From Silene noctiflora (taxonomy: Eukaryota; Streptophyta; Magnoliopsida; Caryophyllales; Caryophyllaceae), in assembly GCA_009801015.1 (NCBI GenBank), contig VHZZ01002059.1, positions 104,812 through 125,460 on the forward strand: a DNA stretch of 20,649 bases. The letters are read 5' to 3'. Below the pieces are notes generated by a model, which was not told where the DNA came from, ran no database searches, and saw only the letters and a list, made by a program, of their open reading frames with translations. Shown one piece after another: positions 10,500 through 20,182 of the stretch. Within the stretch, counting starts at the first letter, position 1, and every line of letters begins with the position of its first letter. Made by a program: the position numbers and the translations under genes.

Positions 10500-10772
10500 G
10501 CTTAGGTTTAATTTTTACAATTTAATTACATACAACCATACATCATAATCTTCAATTATTTGTTAAGAATCTCATATTGATTCATTTTTGCATTAGTTGG
10601 TCGAATATATAGTTAAAAAAACATAACTTTTAAAAACAGACCCATCATTTTTGTACAGGTATAAAATAATTAGTACGTGATTAAAGCTTAGTTGGTTGAG
10701 GAATTGACGAGTTAAACGGTTAAGTTGATTGAAAATAAATTGTGTAAAGAGTAAATGGATTAAGCAGGTTGA
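10500..10772. other. AT-rich block within the gag region, possible small inserted element
   Basis: About 270 bp of AT-rich sequence with no gag similarity, flanked by well-matching gag blocks. No terminal inverted repeat, poly-A tail or known family is recognisable by eye, so its identity is open. Confidence 0.35.
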
Positions 10773-11044
10773 GTTTATTTGTAGAAGGCTAGATGATTTT
10801 GTAGATCCGCGGTCCCATCATAGGTTTTCATAGATGGGATCACGATTTTTTTGGGATGATCCACTCTAGCTATCTCGTCTATAAAGGGGGAGCCAGCATA
10901 ACTATCTGGGGCGGTCTCCTCCATGCTAGTGGGTATTCCAGGTATTTTCTCGGTTTTTTCATGTAGTTTCTTGATTTTCTGGACTACTGCCATCATAATA
11001 GCCATATCATCCTCATCCACATTGATTACTCTCACTTTCTTTGT

Positions 11045-11065
11045 TTTTTTTTTTTTTTTTTTTTT
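11045..11065. repeat. T21 homopolymer
   Basis: An uninterrupted run of about 21 T on the plus strand. Its length may be affected by sequencing or assembly error. Confidence 0.9.
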
Positions 11066-11381
11066 GTAACTTGGGCTTCCAAAATTGGAAAAATCGAAGT
11101 GTGATAATTGATGAGAACGGGGTTCCTGGCTGGATTTTTGAGCTTCATCCCTGAACTTTCTCCAGTTTCTGTTTTAAGGCTGAATCAGATTCTTTCAGTT
11201 GTTGAACTTCAGCCTCGGTCTGAGTCATTTTCTCTTTCAAACTTTCCAATTCTGCTAATTGTTGCTTAGCAATGTTCAATTACTCTGGCAAAGTGGGTTC
11301 CACCATTTTTTGTGGATTTATACGTGGAAAACCCTTGAATGAGAAAAACCATAGGCACCAAGCCAGGAGAGGACTTCACTA

Positions 11382-11823
11382 TGATTTGAGAGAGTATTAT
11401 ATGATCACAGTTTCGTATATTGCTCTAAGTATTGCAATTTTATAGCTTGTAATGTGTGTGAGAATGCGATAATGTGTCCTCCAAATGATCCTGGCAGCTT
11501 TTTTATAAGTCTTTACCGACAGTAGTGTAATCTTCCTATTAAGACGTAATATTCTCCATTGATGATGTCATTAACTGCTCCTTGATTACGCTTTATTACC
11601 CGGATAAATGCTCTATGTTGTGACCAAATCTTCACCTTAATTTCTCCCTTAATTACCGAATAAATGCTACAATAATTATATATAATTATCCTTGAATTGG
11701 TCAAATATTGACTTTATATCTGACCGTTGTCGTCTCCTCCCTGGTGCCAAGCTTGGGCTATCCTGATTATCTTGCCAGGGTAGAATTCAATCCTGTCGGT
11801 AGTACAAAATATGAGGCCCAACA
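11382..11823 (-). repeat. 5' LTR of the Retand-like element
   Basis: On the minus strand it begins TGTTGGGCCTCATATTTTGT at 11823 and ends near CTCTCAAATCA at 11382, about 442 bp. A TATA-like ACTTATAAAAAAG lies at 11497-11509, placing U3 above it and R/U5 below. Some 20 bp past the LTR, at about 11350-11365, TGGCTTGGTGCCTAT is the likely primer-site region. The LTR reads away from the subtilase gene, whose ATG is 741 bp beyond its outer edge. The matching second LTR is not in the window. Confidence 0.65.
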
Positions 11824-11916
11824 AAATGGCATCATAAAACATATAACTAATTTAAATCAGTGAGATATGAAGCTATAATCGCATATAAAATATACGTATC
11901 AAAGTTATATTTCATC

Positions 11917-11998
11917 ACAAATTCTCGTTTAAAACGGAAGATAAAACAGGAACACCTCCCATTTTTGTGTATATGATTTATCTTAAATGAGAATTTGT
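11917..11998. repeat. Imperfect inverted repeat, MITE-like remnant
   Basis: The segment acaaattctcgtttaa on the left faces ttaaatgagaatttgt on the right with one mismatch, separated by about 50 bp. Such short hairpins around 'caaattct...agaatttg' are common in plant intergenic DNA. No target duplication was identified. Confidence 0.35.
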
Positions 11999-12065
11999 AT
12001 TAATATTGTCCTACAATCCTAGTAGTTGGGCCCGCCCCAGATAGTGCTATAGAAACATATTGAAA

Positions 12066-12155
12066 ATTAGTAGATTTCGATAAATTGCTATCATAATATG
12101 TCATTTATCAAAGATATGAAATTAGTAGATTGATTAGTAATTAGTAGATTTATTA
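12066..12155. repeat. Short direct repeats (attagtagatt)
   Basis: The 11-mer attagtagatt occurs three times within about 90 bp upstream of the subtilase gene, each followed by a T- or GA-rich spacer. It looks like slippage-derived sequence in the gene's distal promoter. No regulatory meaning can be read from it. Confidence 0.5.
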
Positions 12156-12564
12156 GTGAATGTCAAAGTCTATTAATTTCACTAACATGTTATTTAATAA
12201 ACGAGCCAATATCTCAAATTCCGAATACTACCTCTTTTCTACCGATTATATTTTTCCACTAACTAACGTTATAGATAGATTGACCGGGTCATGGTTGTTG
12301 CGGTCTGCATGGGAAAGAAACAAGGTTGCGCTCTGCATGGGCATATTTGTATTTGGATCCTACTTGAAAGCCGTGAATCTCTCATCTTGTATATTTATTC
12401 AACTCCTTTATATGTTTCACCTTTGTTTTTTTTTTTTTTTAATTTTCTTTTGCTCAGAAAATGTACACCGTTTAATTAATTTACCACACACACTGTTATC
12501 ACTAGTTCAAAACAAAGAGCGTATGTTACAGAGATTAAAACTTATTAACAGTCAGTAAATTAAA
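12156..12564 (+). promoter_or_regulatory. Presumed promoter and 5' leader of the subtilase gene
   Basis: This stretch lies between the direct repeats and the ATG at 12565. TATA-like strings occur at about 12388 (tgtatattta) and 12406 (ctttatatgt), some 155-175 bp before the ATG, followed by a T-run (about 12427-12440). A plus-strand open frame overlaps it but has no homology signal and is ignored. The exact transcription start cannot be read. Confidence 0.3.
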
Positions 12565-12778
12565 ATGAGGGTTTTGGTTGTTTATTTCTTCATCTTTCTA
12601 CGCCTTGGTACTACACTGATTCAAGGATCCAACAACAATGATAGGAAGGTAACATGCCATAATAATAATAATAATAATATTCCCTTTATATTATATCGAT
12701 GAGATTAATTCAAGTACAGAGCATTCAATAAAGTAGAAATATTGATCGAAGTATGTATTTTATAAAACCTTCTCACGA

Positions 12779-12829
<51 letters not shown>

Positions 12830-15800
12830 TGTCTGTATCTGACCTCTTACCTTGTTGTATAGACACATAGATTGGGATGTTTTTTGTTGCAAAATATTTG
12901 GAGGTACGATAAATTGATGTGATTATCATTCTAAACGTAGATTTCATAATAGTACGTCATCTGCAAACTATTTTAAAATTTTCAATAAAAGAGAAACTCA
13001 GTTTAAGTTCAGTTCGAATTTATGTTTATTGTATGATTGCAAGAGCGAACCTTCCCCACCGAGTTTAACACACGAATGTACATAGTCGAATGAATCTAAC
13101 TCAATATAGTTATATAGATGCATTGAATTGCTGTTTGAATTATAAACTAATTAAAAAGTAACAAGATTTACTGTTGTTGGAATTTTGTGGTTATAATGCA
13201 ACAGCCTTACATTGTATACATGGGGGAGAAATCACAACAAATTCAACAACTAGCCAGAGTTCAGCATCATCATTTGTTGCTTTTAGACGCCATTGGAGAG
13301 TAAATAATTTCCCCCTCGATCTTATTACTATTTATTTATTATTCGTCATTTTTATTATTCCTCATAATGCATTTATCTAATCAACTTTATTCACTTCTAA
13401 TAATGCAGTGTAAGTATAGCAAAGGAAGCTAGAATACATAGCTATGGAAGGAGTTTTAATGGATTTGCGGCTAATTTATTGCCTAGTGAAGCTGCCAGAT
13501 TATCAGGTCTTACAAAACATTTTGCGTGCATCTTCACTTATACTCCCTATGTTTAAGTTTAATACATGTACTAATTATTTAAAATTTTATGACGCTTTTA
13601 TACAAGTATTTGTGTTGTATAAATATAACGCCATATAATTGACAAAAATAATGTGTTAATAAAACAAGTCTTGGAACTACCAAGTACATGTTATATTATG
13701 GATTATGGACAAAATGTCTTTATGTTATCGTCTCATATTATAAAGCGGCCCATTTGTTAAAACATCAAATTAATTTGGAAAATGCAGAGAAGAGTGGTGT
13801 TGTATCAGTATTTCCAAGCACTATAAGGAAAGTTCTTACGACAAGATCTTGGGATTTTATGGGAATGCCGGAAGACTTGGTTAAAAGAAACCATAAAATA
13901 GAAAGCGACACCATTATAGGAGTATTGGATACAGGTAAATGTATTTACTCTGTTTTTCAAGTACCATGGACTACCGTGTGGCGAGTACAATAAACTTTCC
14001 TCATGTGCTATAGGAATTTATGTTGAGGCGCCAAGTTTCGACGACAAAGGCTGTGGCCCAGTCCCACGCAAATGGAAGGGCAAATGTGATAAAGGACTAA
14101 ATTTTACGGGATGCAATAGGTATGTTGTCCTCCCTTGAAAAATGATGGGAGACCCTAAGCGACACTTCCTTCAATTCGTGTCAGTCATTTATTTATGTAT
14201 TACCTTTTGTACCTTAGCAATACTATAATTTAATTGGATGTGATAATGGATTTTAAATTTGAAATATTAATTGGCATAAAAAGGTCAAATGAAATGACAC
14301 GACACATGGTCATGCAGGAAGGTGATTGGAGCAAGGTTCTACAATCTAGGGGATTTCACGGGAATGGACCCCACACCAGCCGACACCGACGGCCATGGTA
14401 CCCACACATCCTCCACAGCAGCTGGAAACTCGGTCAAGGGTGCGAGCCTATACAATGTGGCCAAGGGCACAGCCCGTGGTGCAGTCCCTAGTGCCCGCGT
14501 TGCCATGTACAAAATATGTGGGACATTTGGGTGCTCAGACGTGAGCATATTGGCAGCGTTTGATGACGCAATTTCAGATGGAGTAGACATAATATCGGTA
14601 TCTATAGGAGGTCCTACCAAAATTTTCTTGGACGATGTTATTGCAATCGGATCGTTTCATGCGATGAGGAAAGGGATATTAACAGTGTGTGCGGGGGGCA
14701 ATTTAGGGCCTGATGAAGGGACCGTGGGAAATGTCGCACCATGGATTTTGACCGTTGGCGCAACCAATACGGATCGTGAATTTCGAACCGTGGTTAAGCT
14801 TGGCAATGGCAAGATGATCAATGTAAGTTAATCCATTGGTCATGTAACTATGTAAGGACTCGGGTCTAAGTATCCTCGTTTATGGTATACAACCCTCTAC
14901 AGTCTTCTCTCAAGAAGAGCCGGACAACTATGCGCATCTCAGAGAAGGCGCGCTGTAATTAACCGATTAACATCATTTACTAGCGACATTCTAGCTATCA
15001 TGCGCTTGATATCGTCTATTCTTGTATTTTTCAGGGAATCTCGATAAACACCTTTGCACCCAAGAAATCCATGTTTCCCCTAATAAGTTCGGCTCTTGCA
15101 TTCAATGCGACGGCCTATCCATACACAAATGCCAGGTATTATGAGCTTGATACGAATAAACCTTTTTAGCTTTACAAAAATTATAGTGTGATTTGAAACG
15201 GTCTTACACAAAATCTATTGGCTTGGTGCAGCACATGTACCATAGACACGATGCAAGTGAATAAAGTGAAAGACAAGATAGTATTCTGCAAGGGATACTC
15301 AAGTGCAGATTATAGCGTAAGGATGAGCCATGGCGCTGGCACTATTATTTCCCTTGATGACCTTACAACCGACATGGCTTCGACTTCACTTATCCCTACT
15401 ACTCTTGTTTCTGTTAGACATGGCGCGATCATTGACCATTACATCAACATTACCAAGTAGGTTCCTACATTAAAACTTAGATTTAGTACTACTCTTCTCG
15501 ATACCGGTTGTTAATTCATACAAATCAATGTTATAGATCTCCTCAGGCATACATATACAAGTCAGTAACTGTCAAAACAACTAAAGCTCCAGTTGTGGCA
15601 GCATTTTCATCAAGAGGGCCTCAAAAAGTTGCTGGAAACATCCTCAAGGTAAATTACAATGTTATGTTCATCTTGCCAACAGTCTTTTCATCAAATTTAC
15701 CGAAACAGTCTAGATACAAAAAGAACAATACCGAGTAAGCCATACTAATAGTTCTTCATTCAACCAAATGCCTAATTAACTGAAATGAATTGCAGCCAGA

Positions 15801-16856
15801 CATAGTGGCTCCTGGGGTAGACATCCTAGCCGGTTATTCAAAACTAGTGTCCATTACTGGAGAACCACTCGACACCAGAATGAACGCCTTCAACATCATC
15901 TCTGGTACCTCCATGTCTACCCCTCACGTCTCTGGTGCTGCTGCCTATGTCCGAAGTTTCCATCCAAATTGGTCCCCTGCTGCAATCAAGTCTGCTCTCA
16001 TGACCACTGGCAAGTTTTCTTTCCTATATAGTTCACGAATTTCTTCCTAATGAGTCATATAACTCGTTTTTACGAGTATTCAAGTCGATCTCATGTATGG
16101 CATGTTTTTTTATACAAGATTCGCTAGCTACAACAAACTCTTGCGCAAAACCACATCATCATAAAATTCAAGAGAATTTTTATACAAGACGGTTTCAATA
16201 TTACACAAACCAAATGCTAGTATTATAATATATCAACACAAAATATATATCATTATCTTTATCAAGGCGGAGTAAACTGAATCTCTTGTATACACTTTGC
16301 AGCTAGACCAGTAAATGGCGATGGAAATGAGAAACCACTAGATTCAGGTTCAGGCCTACTAAACCCAGTCGTCGCAGCTCATCCCGGCTTACTCTACGAC
16401 CTGTCGAACAACGACTATGCCCGCTACTTGTGCAAAGAAGGAATCAACAGCTCCACTATAGCAAAACTCTCATCCGACAAAATTCCTCATTTCGACTGTT
16501 CTAAGTTCAAAAAGGGCAGAGGTACCGATGGCATCAACTACCCCTCATTCCACTACCAGCTGGGCTTCGGTGAATCCAAGATGTCTTTACGGTTCCACCG
16601 GACTGTGACCTATGTTGGGCATGGACCATCGGTTTTTAAAGCCCGAATATTGACAGGTCAAAAAGGTGCATCTATCAGAGTTGTTCCTGATGTTTTATCA
16701 TTCACAAGGCAAGAGCAGAAGAGATCATTTCGAGTTGAGGTCGAAGGAGAAATTCCTGAAGGTGCGATTAATACGTTTACAGCTTGGGTTGAGTGGACTG
16801 ACTCAAAACATAGAGTTAGGAGTCCTATTCTCATCTATAGACAGGGTCTTGACTAA
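12565..16856 (+). CDS. Subtilisin-like serine protease (SBT4/cucumisin type), 11 exons
   Basis: A secreted S8 peptidase of 746 residues, a normal length for the family. Exons: 12565-12648, 13205-13299, 13409-13506, 13788-13934, 14014-14119, 14318-14822, 15035-15135, 15232-15456, 15537-15648, 15796-16009 and 16303-16856. All phases agree and no stop interrupts. Residues 1-21 form a signal peptide ([15 protein letters not shown]). The I9 propeptide runs from PYIVYMGEK (29) to about 110, and the mature enzyme probably begins at TTRSWDFMG (110-111). Catalytic residues are D140 (VLDTG), H203 (DGHGTHT) and S530 (GTSMSTPH), with oxyanion N305. A PA-like insert lies between about 346 and 490, and an Fn3-like domain fills roughly the last 110 residues, ending RSPILIY. 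Oddities are GIYVEAPSF where GIWPES is usual, AGGNLGP around N305, and a GC donor in intron 10. Substrate unknown; an apoplastic role is inferred from the family. Confidence 0.93.
12659..12680. repeat. (ATA)n microsatellite in subtilase intron 1
   Basis: Seven tandem copies of ata/taa lie just downstream of the exon 1 donor site. Confidence 0.9.
12780..12830. repeat. (TA)n microsatellite in subtilase intron 1
   Basis: About 50 bp of alternating TA interrupted by two single G. It is palindromic and probably polymorphic in length. It lies within the 556-bp first intron. Confidence 0.92.
16010..16302 (+). other. GC-AG intron (intron 10 of the subtilase)
   Basis: The exon ends ATGACCACTG and the intron begins gcaagtttt, ending ctttgcag. 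This join gives ...MTTARPVNG..., the expected subtilase sequence. The nearby GT four bases on would put a stop just after the join. GC-AG is a known minor splice class with the gcaagt consensus. Confidence 0.85.
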
Positions 16857-17346
16857 CATTGTATCAGTGAACTACAGTTTACGAACATTCCTGTAGTTTT
16901 CGATATCCAACAATGTTACATTCAGTAAGTAGGCTTGATTTAGGTCAGGATATCGCTAGACAACCAACACATTATCGGAAGTGCAAACCGATGCAACAGA
17001 ACAAGGACAATAGCCAGAAGATGGAGACAAAACATAAGTATAAAACTACAAAAAGGTAAAACACCTACCAGAGAACTTCAGCCACCATTATCACAGAGAA
17101 CATAGATCAAGTAATCAATAGCCGGGGGAAAAATTCACTACTATAACAAAAGAAACACGGGAACTACACTCTTTTCACAAACCATAATTTCCGGCCGAAA
17201 TGTACTTTCTCACTAGAAATAAAATTACCAAGCTGGATATTTCACAATGTTGGAACACCCAAAACTTCCGGACAACCAAAGTCAAATTAAGCATACATCT
17301 CACAAAAATAAAAATAAAAACGTACAACATTAAGATCTAACACAAC
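16857..17346. other. Intergenic region between convergent genes
   Basis: 490 bp separates the stop codons of the subtilase (plus) and the bZIP gene (minus), so it must hold both 3' ends. An aaaataaaaataaaa string at about 17303-17321 may serve the plus-strand gene. No canonical aataaa is close to the subtilase stop. No gene is seen. Confidence 0.5.
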
Positions 17347-19378
17347 TTATTCCCTGCTATATCGTCTCCTAAAAGCAGAATCATAGTGAAGGCTCTTGAG
17401 TTTGATAACCTCCCTTCGTCGTCTCCTGGCTTCTGTCCCTGCTCCTGTATCACTCTTCTTCGTACTCACCTCTGTCTTTGTAAGTGGGCTCTGGGTGAGA
17501 CAGCAACCGGAAACCCCTTGTTCGAGAACAGTGCGGGGGGCTCTTCTCGAAGAACACATAGACGGGGGTATGACTGAAGACGGGCTGAAGACATGTCTAG
17601 TATCAAGCAAAGTTTCTTTGTCTTTGTCTGATAATTTCAAAGAAAGGAGCCAAGGATATGGTAGTATGCACCAGGGTGTTTGTTGTTGGCTAGTGTTCGC
17701 TATGGGGTTTCCTTGCTCGTTCGACATAAAAGGGCCTACAGGGGGTAGCACTGTCATTTCGGATGAGAATGGCAAACCCGATGGACCTGGCTGACTTGCC
17801 TGTTGAGGTATCATAGAATTGGGCAAGAATTGGTTCCATTCGGGTGGATGAACACTATGAATGCCCGTCTTATTTGCTACTTCAGCTTGAGAATTTTTCC
17901 CAAGTTATCCTGTTATTTGAGTTATCTGGGTCACATGGTGAAATACAAGGAACTTCAAGGTTGATACAAGTAAAATCCACATTACTTCGACTTGACTTTA
18001 GTTGTTGGTCGCCTCGAAGTGTGTCCAACACGACTAATTTAAGCAATAACTTTCATGTTTTGAGCCAAGAGTCAGAACACGATATGCACCCAAGGTAAGT
18101 CATTGGGTGCAACACTTGTCAGAGGTTGGACACAACCATTTTGGCTCAAGACAAAGTGTCAAAATGCCATCTGTTTGACACAGAACATGCAGCTAAAGTA
18201 CCATAGAATGTTAATCAGAGATTTTGAAATATACTGTGGTTAAATTCACCTTATCCTTGAGATTGTGGTTGGCGGTTTGTAGGGACTGAAACTCTTGAAC
18301 TGCCAACTTCTTTGTCTGTCAAATCATAGTCACGCGACAAACAAATGAAACTGGGTAAGCATAACCGAAGTAATCCCCATGTGTAAACACAAAAGAACAA
18401 TATGTAAGGAATCGACAAATTATAGAAAAAAAAAATGACTTGCCTTTTTCAGATCCTCATTCTCAGATGCCAATTCTGCAGATTTCCTCTTTAATTCCTC
18501 ATAGAGTGCCTTAAAATGCAATTGATAATCAAACATCGGTCAAACACACGAATGTGATGGAATAATGGAAAAGATAATGGTTGATTAAATTGACTTCAGA
18601 ATGGATTGATGCAATTTTCAACGCAATTTTGGTCACTTAGAAACGACATCCATGTGTTTCTACCGAGGATAAGAAGGTTGCGTGCATATGAATCATAGAT
18701 GGGCGACACTGAGAACAAAATGGCCCCATTCAAAATACGTATGTAACATATATTCGGCTTCAGGAATGACTATAAGATGGGAGTTGATTCTAGGAATTGA
18801 AGATAACTAAAATTTAAAACTACCTGTCTACGACGAATTGTCTGCCTTGCAGATTCCCTATTAGCTAAAATCCTCCGTATTCTGCGTGCTTCCTTTTCAG
18901 CCTATGTGAAGGGAGCCAAGCTTATTCAAGTCAATTGTTACATAGTGTAGTCATTGCGGCCCGAATATGCTGGTGCATGAGTCGATACGAGTTATTGAAA
19001 CTAACAATTTTAAACATCTCTTTTAGAAAGTTGCGATGATGATTCGACTAGTGTTTATTTCAATTCTCAAGTAGAAGAATAATTTCTGCAACACTACTAC
19101 CGTGCCATCATCCTTACAATAGTAACACAATGCTCATACGTTCCTGGAGGATTGATACTTTACAGATAGTCATATAGAAGTAAATAAGTGAAAAAGATGG
19201 ATAATGTCGATTGTCGAATACAAAGTTAGGAAAGTACCTCGGAGATGTCATGTCTTGACCTAACACCATCCCGAAGACTGCTGGTCGGTCCGGCTGCCTC
19301 GTACGCCTCCTCAACTTTTACATTGGCGCTTGGCTGGTCATCGTTCTCACATTCTTCCTCATACAAAGCGTTCTGATC
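17347..19378 (-). CDS. bZIP transcription factor, 5' exons not found
   Basis: Exons on the minus strand: 19378-19238 (acidic, DQNALYEEE to RHDISE), 18901 to about 18825 (AEKEARRIRRILANRESARQ), 18509-18444 (ALYEELKRKSAELASENEDL), 18315-18250 (TKKLAVQEFQSL to NLKDK) and a last exon from about 17890 to 17347. The first four join in phase 0. The basic region NRESARQTI has the invariant Asn, but Ile stands where most bZIPs have Arg or Lys. A leucine then follows nine residues later and the zipper heptads read L, L, L, A, L, L. The last exon is Pro/Ser/Gln-rich (HPPEWNQF, ASQPGPSGLPF) and ends with a basic EARRRRREVIKLKSLH tail, as in a plant bZIP family with this basic region. It should bind DNA as a dimer in the nucleus; targets are unknown. 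The join into the last exon is unresolved and the start codon lies upstream, perhaps beyond the window. Confidence 0.75.
18005..18180. repeat. Cluster of short inverted motifs in the last bZIP intron
   Basis: Three motif pairs occur in opposite orientation: gtgtccaac / gttggacac, ttgagccaa / ttggctcaa, and gcacccaa / ttgggtgc, the last two arms flanking aggtaagtca. The order of the arms is not that of one clean hairpin. This could be a rearranged MITE. It lies in the intron whose splice to the last exon I could not resolve. Confidence 0.4.
18316..18443 (-). other. GC-AG intron within the bZIP leucine zipper
   Basis: The upstream exon ends CTGAAAAAG and the intron starts gcaagtcat, ending gatttgacag. 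Only this join keeps the zipper register (ENEDLKK then TKKLAVQ). AAG|gcaagt is a strong GC-donor consensus. A run of A/T bases lies close to the donor. Confidence 0.8.
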
Positions 19379-20182
19379 CTGTAATTATTTGAAAGGTTAA
19401 ATATTCTAGAAGCTCTTTGAATAAACTTTTAAAAATAATTCGAAACTGTATAGTGAGACGTGATTAGTTGCACACTGACGGGTGAACAGGGATTGATTAT
19501 GCCACTTCAGTGATAGACGCTAGTACTTGTTGCAGGAGATCCCAAGATTCAAAAAGACATGCTTCTTCCTAGTACTAAATAAGATTTTCTCGGTCCTAAT
19601 CAAACGATTAGGAGTAATCAAGTTATGTAAATAAATAATTGGAACGTGGGTCCTTCAAGAAATTGTAGGAATTTTACAATTCTATCTACTTACAAACTTA
19701 TGAAGGCATACTCACAACACGATTTAATCAACAATCCTTCAATACCACGATTGTTGAATCAGACGTTATAGTAGTAAAATTTTTTGAAAAATTCTTTGGT
19801 ACACCTAGCAACATTTTTTGAAAAATTGTTCGGTCCATCGAGTGTACTTATGACTAATTATAAATGTTGATTTTTGTTTTACTAAGATTTTGATTTATTA
19901 TTTACGGAAATTGGTGTAAATTTCGTCGCCCATTAGCTTAGAGTCCGATGACGTGCAAGGAGGTGGTACATCAAACGCAGTATCAAAAAATTTCTCAAAT
20001 TTTTTTATATGAAGATCTAAAAAGTAGATTTTTTTTTGGTTGTAAAAAAAGCCAAAGGCTCGCATGTATTGCTCAGGATCATACTGGTAGTAGTACCTTG
20101 ACCCACCAAACAAGGTTCAGACTTCACGCGCCACCCAAATTGATCCGACTCAAATCTCTACGATCGTATATCCCCTAATTAA
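19379..20182. other. Upstream or intron DNA of the bZIP gene, no exon recognised
   Basis: AT-rich sequence. The motif ttttttgaaaaatt(c/g)tt(t/c)ggt is repeated at about 19779 and 19814. A 71-codon minus-strand frame at 19898-20113 (YYYQYDPEQYMRAFGFFYN..., ...AFDVPPPCTSSDSK) has ordinary composition but no family I recognise, and it opens with a non-ATG codon. It may be part of an upstream exon, a decayed element, or chance. Confidence 0.4.

Larger units (their letters stand above)
9950..11305 (-). mobile_element. gag region of the Retand-like element
   Basis: The start near 11305 is a short, Glu/Lys/Gln-rich coiled-coil segment. The capsid-like part has TYDGTADLQNHLAFYK, then CKGFGTTLTGPALQRYINL, KADETLRTFLNTFKKEK and FGQGFLPNNDLYIDLTKF, all standard Retand-type gag blocks. 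A run of 21 T (11045-11065) and an AT-rich block without gag similarity (about 10500-10772) lie within it. Fossil. Confidence 0.75.
6690..11823 (-). mobile_element. Retand-like Tat element (Ty3/gypsy), broken fossil
   Basis: Reading down the minus strand from 11823 there is an LTR, a primer-site region, gag, a zinc-knuckle-like part, protease, reverse transcriptase, RNase H, a second RNase H and the start of integrase. That order, with two RNase H regions, is the hallmark of the Tat clade. Gag and polymerase motifs match the Retand type best. The rest of integrase and the downstream LTR are not seen before the Ogre-like element begins near 6690. It is clearly broken, with roughly ten breaks, and looks old. 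The bases outside the LTR (11824-11828, aaatg) would be one target-duplication copy. Confidence 0.85.

Noticed and set aside
12160-12558. 132-codon plus-strand frame upstream of the subtilase
   Set aside because: It covers the AT-rich promoter including a T-run giving poly-Phe, ends just before the real start, and has no family resemblance.
12705-12947. Minus-strand frame with a long Tyr/Ile run
   Set aside because: It is the translation of the TA microsatellite in intron 1.
13530-13700. Possible Stowaway-type MITE in subtilase intron 3 (tactccctatgtttaag start)
   Set aside because: The left end only loosely resembles a Stowaway terminus and no matching right end or TA duplication was found.
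15001-15034. Alternative donor after AAGTAG at 15460 for subtilase exon 8 and other splice variants
   Set aside because: The later donor includes an in-frame stop; the donor after 15456 keeps phase and the family sequence.
17396-17794. Plus-strand frames opposite the last bZIP exon
   Set aside because: They are antisense shadows; the minus strand has the recognisable basic C-terminal tail.
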